In this document: positions 5,488 to 11,694 of the stretch, piece by piece
Layout of the letters: every line of letters starts with the position of its first letter
Position numbering within the stretch: position 1 is the first letter of the stretch
From: an uncultured Rhodospirillales bacterium
GTDB lineage: Bacteria; Pseudomonadota; Alphaproteobacteria; ATCC43930; CGMCC-115725
Reading direction: 5' to 3'
DNA length: 11,694 bases
NCBI GenBank assembly: GCA_903897565.1
Contig: CAIUCF010000079.1
Location: 1-11,694, forward strand
The notes under the pieces: model-generated
The model's database searches: none
Told to the model about the DNA's origin: nothing
The model's input: only the letters and a program-made list of their open reading frames with translations
Translations under genes and position numbers: made by a program

Positions 5488-7938
5488 ATGACCGATGATC
5501 CACCGAACGCGATGCTCCAAGAGAATGCATGTCGTCTTGATCTGCGCAATCGCGGTGTCGAGGCCGGTCAGAGAAGAACCCGTCGCCTAGCAACCGCCAT
5601 CGGCGGGCTTTCTTGCGCCTTCTTGGTCCTGTTTCCCGCCGTCATGGTCCTGGCGGCGCCCGTCTCTGGAAGCGACTCCGTGCTCGTGGTCACGATCCCG
5701 CACGGGGTCGCGCGAACCCCCGGCACGCTCGTTGACCCCGACAAGGTTCCCGGGGTCTTCGAGACATTGAATGCCCGTGAGATCGCGGGCGCGGGATCCC
5801 TGACGCTCCCCGGCGCGGTGGCTGCTCAGATCCCAAGCGTCTCCCTCAACAGCGAGAACGGCAGTCCCGACCAGCCCGACCTCGATTATCGCGGCTTCCT
5901 CGCCTCTCCAGTCTCGGGTGAGGCACAGGGATTGGCGGTATACCAGAACGGCGTCCGCATCAACGAAGCCTTCGGCGATACCGTCAACTGGGATCTCGTC
6001 CCCGATTTCGCGATCGATCGCCTGACGATTCAGGGCAGCAATCCGGTTTTCGGACTCAACGCCCTGGGTGGTGCCGTCACGCTCGACATGAAGACCGGCT
6101 TCAGTTTCGTCGGCACGAAGGTCTCGATCGGCACTGGATCGTTCGGACGCGTCGACACGACAGCCGAATACGGGCGTCAGGCCGGTAATTTTGGCACTTA
6201 CCTCGGCGTCAGCGCCGCGAGCAATGGTGGCTACCGTGAGCACTCCCCGTCCCTGCTGCGCCATGGCTACGCCGATATCGGCGCCCGCGGACGACGCCTC
6301 GACCTCGACCTCGCCGTGGGCGGCGCCTGGAACGACGTGCGGGCCGCAGGACCAACGCCGGTCGAGATGCTGGCACAGGATCCGGGCGCGATCTTCACCT
6401 ACCCGCAGCGCTACGACAATCAAGCCAGGACCGTCACGATCAACGGGACATATCGCCTGACCGATGCCCTTTCGCTGACCAACACCGCGTATTACCGCCA
6501 TTTCCAGCAATCCATTGTCGACGGCAATACGACCGATGCCGCAACCTGCGGCGACAACGCGGCGCTGCTCTGCCTCGGCGGCGGGCTCAACTCGGCAACG
6601 GATCAACTGTTCGACGCGAGCGGCCATGCCGTCGCGACACCAACGCTGAACGGCAGCCAGGCGTTCGGCGAAATCGATTATTCCTCGACCCGGACTAATG
6701 GGCTTGGCGACACGTTGCAACTGACCCGGACGGCCGATTTTCTCGGCCACGGCAACAACTTGGTGATCGGCGGCGCGTTCGACCACGGCGAGACCAACTA
6801 TCGCGCCCACCCCAACCTCGCGGTCCTGCAGCCGAGCCTCTTGGCGTCCGACCTCGGCATCACGATCGACCAGCGCTTCAACCCGACCGCCTCCGAGCTG
6901 ATCGAGCCGGTCGACCTCGACGCGACCAATGATTATTACGGGCTGTTTCTTTCGGACACATTCGACGTCACCGCACGCCTGGCCCTGACCTTGAACGGCC
7001 GCTACAACCTCGCCCTGATCGACCTTGCAGACCGCCTTGGCACCAGCCTGAACGGCGGCCATCGCTACGCCCGTTTCAATCCCGGCGGCGGTATGACCTA
7101 CCAGATTACGCCGGAAATTACCGGTTACGCCAGCTACGCCGAGGCCAACCGCGCGCCAACGCCGGGCGAACTCGCCTGCGCCAATCCGGTGACGCCCTGC
7201 GCGCTTGCCGCATTTCTCGTCGCCGATCCCGAACTCTCCCAAGTCGTATCCCGCACCGTAGAGACGGGCCTGCGCGGACATTTCACGCTGGCGCCGCTCC
7301 CCGGCCGCTTCCAGTGGAAGGCGGGCGTCTTTCAGACCGTGAACTCGAACGACATCCTGCTGGTCGGCACCCCGACCAACGGCTTCGGCTATTTCACCAA
7401 TGCCGGCAAGACGCGGCGTCGCGGTTTAGAGACCAGCCTCGCCTACCGGCAATCGCGCTGGTCGGGTGCCGTCGCCTATAGCCTGATCGACGCCACCTAC
7501 CGGACCCCCCTAGCGTTGAGTTCCGGCAGTCCCTCCGCGGACGCCAACGGCCTGATTACGGTCACTCCAGGCAATAGGCTGCCGCTGATTCCCCGGCACC
7601 GCGTGACTCTGACCGCGGATTATGCCGTAACTGACCACTGGAAGCTCGGCAGCGATTTCCGCATCCAGAGCGGCTTCTATCTGACGGGCGACAATTCCAA
7701 TCAGCAGCCGCCGATGCCCGGCTACTACACCCTCGACCTCCACTCCAGTTGGGAGATCCGCGACGATCTCGAGCTTTCCGGCGAGATCGAGAACATCACT
7801 GGCGAGCGCTACTATAGTTACGGCGCCTTCACCCAGCTCGACGGGCTGCCGGCGCGATATGCGACCCTGTCCAATCCGCGGACCTACACCCCGGGGATTC
7901 CGCGCGGCGTCTACGCCAAGGTTACGGCTCGCTTCTGA
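5488..7938 (+). CDS. TonB-dependent outer-membrane receptor, substrate unknown
   Basis: TonB-dependent receptors import scarce nutrients (iron chelates, vitamins, other large solutes) across the outer membrane using energy passed on by TonB. The 816-residue length is normal. A signal-peptide core lies at about 36-57 (ending AVMVLAAP). SVLVVTI at 64-70 is a plausible TonB box. The plug follows to about residue 205 with DYRGF (133-137), YQNGVRINE (152-160), FGDTVNWDLVP (162-172) and GSNPVFGLNALGGAV (183-197). The rest is a barrel with repeated aromatic strands and a terminal Phe. Two close Cys pairs (354/362 and 564/571) probably lie in surface loops. No ribosome binding site precedes the ATG at 5488 and the n-region before the signal core is unusually long, so the true start may be later, such as codon 9 or the GTG at codon 24. 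It is divergent from yceI. Nothing in the sequence fixes the substrate. Confidence 0.93.
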   Translation: MTDDPPNAMLQENACRLDLRNRGVEAGQRRTRRLATAIGGLSCAFLVLFPAVMVLAAPVSGSDSVLVVTIPHGVARTPGTLVDPDKVPGVFETLNAREIAGAGSLTLPGAVAAQIPSVSLNSENGSPDQPDLDYRGFLASPVSGEAQGLAVYQNGVRINEAFGDTVNWDLVPDFAIDRLTIQGSNPVFGLNALGGAVTLDMKTGFSFVGTKVSIGTGSFGRVDTTAEYGRQAGNFGTYLGVSAASNGGYREHSPSLLRHGYADIGARGRRLDLDLAVGGAWNDVRAAGPTPVEMLAQDPGAIFTYPQRYDNQARTVTINGTYRLTDALSLTNTAYYRHFQQSIVDGNTTDAATCGDNAALLCLGGGLNSATDQLFDASGHAVATPTLNGSQAFGEIDYSSTRTNGLGDTLQLTRTADFLGHGNNLVIGGAFDHGETNYRAHPNLAVLQPSLLASDLGITIDQRFNPTASELIEPVDLDATNDYYGLFLSDTFDVTARLALTLNGRYNLALIDLADRLGTSLNGGHRYARFNPGGGMTYQITPEITGYASYAEANRAPTPGELACANPVTPCALAAFLVADPELSQVVSRTVETGLRGHFTLAPLPGRFQWKAGVFQTVNSNDILLVGTPTNGFGYFTNAGKTRRRGLETSLAYRQSRWSGAVAYSLIDATYRTPLALSSGSPSADANGLITVTPGNRLPLIPRHRVTLTADYAVTDHWKLGSDFRIQSGFYLTGDNSNQQPPMPGYYTLDLHSSWEIRDDLELSGEIENITGERYYSYGAFTQLDGLPARYATLSNPRTYTPGIPRGVYAKVTARF

Positions 7939-8029
7939 CGAGAAAAACGATCACCTTTCGCCGTCCTGCACCGTATAGTGGGGCTGCCGTTCGGCTCCTG
8001 GACGGTGACCACTGGCGGCCCGAGTCCCG

Positions 8030-9925
8030 ATGCCTACGGAAAGTGAGCGTTTCATCAAGGCCATAACCGACCACCTTCCGGGGATGGTCGCGTATTGGGA
8101 CTTCGATCTGCGCTGCCGCTTTGCGAATCGAGCCTACGAGGAATGGTTCGGCCGTTCTGCCGCGGCCATGATCGGGATCACCATTCAGGAGCTCATGGGC
8201 GAGGCTCTGTTTGCGCTCAACGAGCCCTTCATCCGGGGCGCCCTCGCGGGGCAGCGCCAGACGTTTGAACGACGACTCACCAAGGCCGACGGCGAGGTCA
8301 GGCAGACCTGGGCCGAATACATCCCCGATATCGACGATCAGGGTCACGTCAAAGGCATCTTCGTCCTCGTCACCGACGTCACCGACCTGAAGCAGCGCGA
8401 GCTCGAATTGCGCGCCGCGCGTGCGGAGGCGGAACGGGCGAGCCGCGCCAAATCCGACTTCCTCGCCAGTATCAGCCATGAAATCCGAACACCCATGAAC
8501 AGTGTCATCGGATTTACCGAGTTGCTGCTGGACGAGGAACTGTCCCCGCGCCAGCGCGAATATACCGAGCGCCTGCAGGTCGCCGGGAGATCGCTGCTCG
8601 CGCTGATCGACGATATTCTCGACATGTCGAAGATCGAGGCCGGGAGACTCGATGTCGAGGCCATCCCGTTCAGCCCCGGCCAGATCGTCGACGAGGCGAT
8701 CGCCGTCATCCGCCCGCAGGCGATGGCGAAGGGGCTGGGGCTCGTCGCCACCGGGACGGGTGATCTCCCGCCCTGGATCAAGGGCGATCCGACCCGCCTT
8801 CGCCAGATATTGCTGAATCTGCTCGGTAATGCGGTAAAATTCACGGATGTCGGGCGGATCTCGATCTCCTCGACCGTGATCGGCAGCGACGACACCGCGC
8901 AGCTTCAGTTTGCCGTCACCGACACCGGAATCGGCATCTCGGTCGAACGCCAGCCGTCGCTGTTTCAGGAGTTCTCGCAGGTCGATCGCGCAACGGCCCG
9001 GCGCCACGGCGGCACGGGGCTTGGACTATCGATCTCCCGACGCCTCGCCGAGGCCATGGGCGGTACCGTCGGGGTCGAAAGTTCGCCCGGCGCCGGCAGC
9101 CGTTTCTGGTTCTCGATCGCGCTCAGGCCGTCGCTGCCGCCGCTCGTGGGCGCCGAACCCGTCCCGACGACGCCCACGGCAGCTTATCGAATTCTGGTGG
9201 CCGAAGATCTCGAGGTCAACCAGATCGTCATCGAACAGTTCCTCGCGGCCGCAGGCCACAAGGTCACACTCGCCGGAGACGGCCTCGCGGCGCTCGAAGC
9301 CCTGCAGCGCGGCCAATTCGACCTCATCCTGATGGACATGGAGATGCCCGAGATCGACGGCCTCGCCGCGACCAAGGCAATCCGTGCGATGTCGGCACCG
9401 CTGCGCGACATCCCGATCATCGCCCTAACCGCCAACGCTATGCTCGGCGACACCGTGATCTGCAAGGAAGCGGGGATGAACGACTACCTGTCGAAGCCGA
9501 TCGACCGCAAGCGTCTGCTGGCGACGGTCTCACGATGGGCCGGCGGCAAGACATCGCCGACAAGCGCTCCGCCTGTCCCACTCGCGCGCAAAGAAGTCTT
9601 CGATGCCGCGGCGTATGGCGGCCTGGTTTCCCAGTTTGGCGCCGACAAATCCTTCGCGCTCGTTGCGAAATTCCACGAAATGCTGGGAACGACCCTGATG
9701 CGGCTATCGGTGCCGCAACCGCCGGCGGCGGTACTCGGCGAGTTGCACAGCCTGATCTCGGTCGCGGGGATCATGGGCTGTCATGAATTGCACGGCCTCG
9801 CGCGCGCGCAACACGACGCGTTGAAGCGCGGCGAACTCGATGCCGGGCAGGCTCGCGAAAGCGTCGTCGTCGCTGCGCAACGCAGCCGCCTCGCGCTTGA
9901 AGCATATTTTCCGGATCGGCTATAG
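8030..9925 (+). CDS. Cytosolic hybrid histidine kinase (PAS-HisKA-HATPase-REC-Hpt-like)
   Basis: The protein has 631 residues and no membrane segment, so it senses inside the cell. An N-terminal PAS domain (about 5-120) is followed by a short coiled-coil linker (about 120-142). HisKA carries His150 in SISHEIRTPMN. The ATPase domain shows the N box (NLLGNAVKF, 263-271), DTGIGIS (298-304), the F box (LFQEF) and GGTGLGLS (327-334). A receiver domain (about 387-503) has the acidic pair Glu392-Asp393, phospho-acceptor Asp436, Thr467 and Lys489, so it is complete. The C-terminal part (about 523-631) looks like an Hpt domain with His573 in ELHSLISVAGIMG, but the usual Lys of HxLKG is Ile. The start at 8030 has no clear ribosome binding site. 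No response regulator is adjacent, so the output partner and ligand are unknown. It lies 91 nt after the receptor gene and ends in a 6-nt overlap with thiE. Confidence 0.95.
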   Translation: MPTESERFIKAITDHLPGMVAYWDFDLRCRFANRAYEEWFGRSAAAMIGITIQELMGEALFALNEPFIRGALAGQRQTFERRLTKADGEVRQTWAEYIPDIDDQGHVKGIFVLVTDVTDLKQRELELRAARAEAERASRAKSDFLASISHEIRTPMNSVIGFTELLLDEELSPRQREYTERLQVAGRSLLALIDDILDMSKIEAGRLDVEAIPFSPGQIVDEAIAVIRPQAMAKGLGLVATGTGDLPPWIKGDPTRLRQILLNLLGNAVKFTDVGRISISSTVIGSDDTAQLQFAVTDTGIGISVERQPSLFQEFSQVDRATARRHGGTGLGLSISRRLAEAMGGTVGVESSPGAGSRFWFSIALRPSLPPLVGAEPVPTTPTAAYRILVAEDLEVNQIVIEQFLAAAGHKVTLAGDGLAALEALQRGQFDLILMDMEMPEIDGLAATKAIRAMSAPLRDIPIIALTANAMLGDTVICKEAGMNDYLSKPIDRKRLLATVSRWAGGKTSPTSAPPVPLARKEVFDAAAYGGLVSQFGADKSFALVAKFHEMLGTTLMRLSVPQPPAAVLGELHSLISVAGIMGCHELHGLARAQHDALKRGELDAGQARESVVVAAQRSRLALEAYFPDRL

Positions 9926-10573
9926 CGCTCCGCGGGCGCCCGCGATCGCCGCCAGAAACGCCCGCACGGCCGCTCCCGGACCCTGAGCATGCCCCCAGAC
10001 GGCCCCGGAAACAGCGAGAAAATCCGTCCCCGCGGCCACCAGAGGCGCGCAGTTCTCCGCGGTGATCCCGCCGATCGCGACCACCGGCACCGTCATCACC
10101 TCGCTCCACCACCGCAGTATCTCCGGATCCGGCCGGTGCTGCGTCTCCTTGGTCCCGCTCGGGAAGAAGGCGCCGAACGCGACATAATCCGCCCCGGCCT
10201 CGGCGGCCTCCATGGCGAGATCACGGTCGTCATGGCAGGTCACGCCGATGATGCGGTCGGGGCCGAGCAGGCGGCGCGCTTCCTTGTAGGGCGTGTCCTG
10301 TTGGCCGACATGAACCCCGTCGCAGCCGGCCGCCAGAGCCAGATCAGGGCGATCATTGAGGATGAACGCGACATCGCGCGACTGCGCAACCGGCATCAGG
10401 ACGTCGCAGGCCCGCCGGATCGCAGCGTCGTCAACGTCTTTCAGGCGAAGCTGCACGCAGGCAACGTCGCCGGCATCAAGCGCCGCCGCCAGGAGTTCGG
10501 CAAAGGCAACCGGCTCCAGGACGGCGGGCGTGATGAGGTAGAGCCGGCACGGGGCCGGCTCGTCCAGTGCCAT
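9920..10573 (-). CDS. thiE: Thiamine phosphate synthase ThiE
   Basis: ThiE joins HMP-pyrophosphate and thiazole phosphate to give thiamine phosphate in the cytosol. At 217 residues it has normal length for this TIM barrel. Recognisable blocks are LYLITP (11-16), VQLRLKD (40-46), FILNDRPDLAL (70-80), GVHVGQQD (86-93), GVTCHD (110-115), YVAFGAFFPSGTKE (130-143), VVAIGGI (164-170) and AVSGAV (187-192). The FGAFFPSGTK loop differs from the enteric GPVFPTTTK form but keeps Thr and Lys. A TenI-like non-synthase member is possible but less likely given the intact GTK and ND motifs. The ATG at 10573 lies 3 nt after the aldolase stop, with AAGAG 7 nt before it inside the aldolase's last codons, so the two genes are co-transcribed. 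No other thiamine gene is in the window. Confidence 0.92.
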   Translation of the reverse strand: MALDEPAPCRLYLITPAVLEPVAFAELLAAALDAGDVACVQLRLKDVDDAAIRRACDVLMPVAQSRDVAFILNDRPDLALAAGCDGVHVGQQDTPYKEARRLLGPDRIIGVTCHDDRDLAMEAAEAGADYVAFGAFFPSGTKETQHRPDPEILRWWSEVMTVPVVAIGGITAENCAPLVAAGTDFLAVSGAVWGHAQGPGAAVRAFLAAIAGARGAL

Positions 10574-10576
10574 TGA

Positions 10577-11506
10577 CTAGCTCTTGCCGAGATAGACGTT
10601 GATGATCTGGTCGAGCAGCGCCAGTGCTTCGGCGCGGGGGCGCTGGAAGGTGTTGCGGCCGATGATCGAGCCGTTGCCGCCGCCATCGCGGATCGCCTTG
10701 GCTTCGGCGACGATGCTCGCCGTGTCCTTGGCCTCGCCGCCCGAGAACACGACGATGCGACGGCCGTTGAAGCAGGCATCGACCACGTTCTTGTAGCGCG
10801 CGACCTGCGTGCTGATGTCGATCTTTTCCTTCTCGTAGACCTTCTTCGCCGGATCGAGTTCGAGGAATTCGGTCGGCGGCTTGACCTTGATGATATGGGC
10901 GCCGAGCAGAGCCGCCATATGCGCGGCATAGGCGCAGATATCGACCGCGGTCTCGCCGGCCTTGCTGAGCGTCCCGCCACGCGGATAGGACCACACGACG
11001 ACGGCGAGGCCGACCGACTTGGCCTCTTCCGCCATGGCGCGGAGCTGTTCGATCATGTCGAACTGGACATCCGAGCCTGGATAGATGGTGTAGCCGATGG
11101 TGGCGCAGCCGAGCCGCAGCGCATCGCCGACCGAGGCGGTGATCGCCTGCGACGGGTCGGTCTTGAGCGCCGACAGGCTGTTCGAGGAATTGACCTTGAG
11201 GATCAGCGGGATCTGGCCGGCGAACGTATCGGCGCCGGCTTCGAGCATGCCGAGCGGCGCGGCATAGGCCGACAGGCCGGCATCGATCGCGAGCTGGAAA
11301 TGGTAATGCGGGTCGTAGCCGGCCGGGTTCGGCGCGAAGCTGCGGGCCGGGCCATGCTCGAACCCCTGATCGACCGGCAGGATCACCAGCTTGCCGGTAC
11401 CGCCGAGGCGACCCTGCGTCAGGATACGGGCCAGGTTGGCCTTGGTGCCGGGATTGTCGCTCTCGTAGTTGCCGAGGATGCGCTTGATTTCAGGGGTAAA
11501 GGTCAT
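10577..11506 (-). CDS. fba: Class I fructose-bisphosphate aldolase (DhnA/FbaB type)
   Basis: This enzyme cleaves or forms fructose 1,6-bisphosphate through a Schiff-base lysine and needs no metal. The 309-residue product fits the family. Visible blocks are ILPVDQGFEHGP (43-54), LKVNSS (103-108), VVVWSYPRGG (169-178), HIIKVKPP (204-211, holding the probable Schiff-base lysine, Lys207 or Lys209), VVFSGGE (252-258, phosphate binding) and IIGRNTFQRP (281-290). The longer frame from a TTG at 11542 adds MLSHCSLHAEHV, which does not look conserved. The ATG at 11506 has GGAG 6 nt upstream (11513-11516) and gives the expected N-terminus MTFTPEIKRIL, so I chose it. The gene is the first of a two-gene unit with thiE, 3 nt apart. 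The symbol fba is used loosely; fbaB is equally valid. Confidence 0.95.
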   Translation of the reverse strand: MTFTPEIKRILGNYESDNPGTKANLARILTQGRLGGTGKLVILPVDQGFEHGPARSFAPNPAGYDPHYHFQLAIDAGLSAYAAPLGMLEAGADTFAGQIPLILKVNSSNSLSALKTDPSQAITASVGDALRLGCATIGYTIYPGSDVQFDMIEQLRAMAEEAKSVGLAVVVWSYPRGGTLSKAGETAVDICAYAAHMAALLGAHIIKVKPPTEFLELDPAKKVYEKEKIDISTQVARYKNVVDACFNGRRIVVFSGGEAKDTASIVAEAKAIRDGGGNGSIIGRNTFQRPRAEALALLDQIINVYLGKS

Positions 11507-11551
11507 GACATGCTCCGCGTGCAGTGAACAATGGGAAAGCAAAAGGTAAGA

Positions 11552-11694
11552 TTATCCGAGTGATGGGCCCGTTTCAGGGCTGAACCACCCGGCGCAGACG
11601 GCACCGGGATTTCGTGCTCCCGTCAGATCCAGCGCGATCGGGCGATCACGATGGATGATGGCGCCATCTTGCGCGGCGATGTCGTCGAGACGCG
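11552..11694 (-). CDS. Possible C-terminal fragment of an upstream gene, truncated by window edge
   Basis: The minus strand is open from the right edge to a TAA at 11554-11552, about 46 residues including DDIAAQDGAIIH, RPIALDLTGARNPG and CAGWFSPETGPSLG at the end. I recognise no family. Third codon positions are moderately GC-rich, compatible with coding. The other two minus-strand frames and most of the plus frames are interrupted. An open run of this length can arise by chance in GC-rich DNA, so support is weak. If real, it ends 45 nt before the fba start and could be in the same operon. No separate promoter is evident in the 11507-11551 gap. Confidence 0.35.
   Translation of the reverse strand, partial: RLDDIAAQDGAIIHRDRPIALDLTGARNPGAVCAGWFSPETGPSLG

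Noticed and set aside
5587..7281. 564-codon minus-strand open frame inside the TonB receptor gene
   Set aside because: Antisense shadow caused by GC-rich third positions; the plus-strand product has signal peptide, plug and barrel features over its full length.
7922..9007. 361-codon minus-strand open frame over the start of the histidine kinase
   Set aside because: The opposite strand encodes PAS, HisKA and ATPase motifs continuously; the frame has no recognisable domain.
11507..11542. N-terminal extension of the aldolase from the TTG at 11542
   Set aside because: The internal ATG at 11506 has GGAG at the right distance and gives the usual family N-terminus; the 12 extra residues have no support.

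Overview
The window is a piece of a GC-rich alphaproteobacterial chromosome. The evidence is an Rhodospirillales-type fba-thiE pair, a Kdp operon with tiny membrane ORFs in front of kdpA, and a TonB receptor with YceI. Acetobacteraceae or another Rhodospirillales family is a guess from gene style, not a demonstrated placement. No tRNA, rRNA, CRISPR array or insertion sequence was seen.

Layout. (1) 1-3483, minus strand: the 5' part of a high-affinity K+ uptake operon, read right to left as a 27-aa membrane ORF, kdpF, kdpA and kdpB. kdpB runs off the left edge just before its GDGTND hinge motif; kdpC and perhaps kdpDE are expected beyond it. An AT-rich upstream region (about 3545-3600) with direct and inverted repeats probably holds the promoter. 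(2) 3586-4335: a graveyard. It holds a 5'-truncated, frameshifted copy of yceI (minus) with its own diverged terminator hairpin. Next to it is a copy of the small gene beyond it (plus) that has lost its start codon, its Shine-Dalgarno site and an internal 93-nt segment. (3) 4309-5427: the apparently intact versions of both, a 106-aa protein of unknown function (plus) and a periplasmic YceI-family lipid-binding protein (minus). They converge on a strong hairpin and T-tract terminator. (4) 5428-7938: a short AT-rich divergent promoter region and an 816-aa TonB-dependent outer-membrane receptor. (5) 8030-9925: a cytosolic hybrid histidine kinase (PAS, HisKA, HATPase, REC, degenerate Hpt). (6) 9920-11506, minus: an fba-thiE operon (class I DhnA-type fructose-bisphosphate aldolase, then thiamine phosphate synthase) converging on the kinase so closely that the two stop codons form one CTATAG. 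(7) 11552-11694: a possible C-terminal fragment of an unrecognised upstream gene.

How the genes work together. The kdp genes form one K+-import machine. YceI and the TonB receptor are divergently transcribed from about 60 bp and are likely co-regulated envelope functions. The kinase is an orphan here with no partner response regulator. The most informative part is the paired decay of two neighbouring genes beside their intact paralogues, together with the unannotated 27-aa ORF coupled to kdpF.
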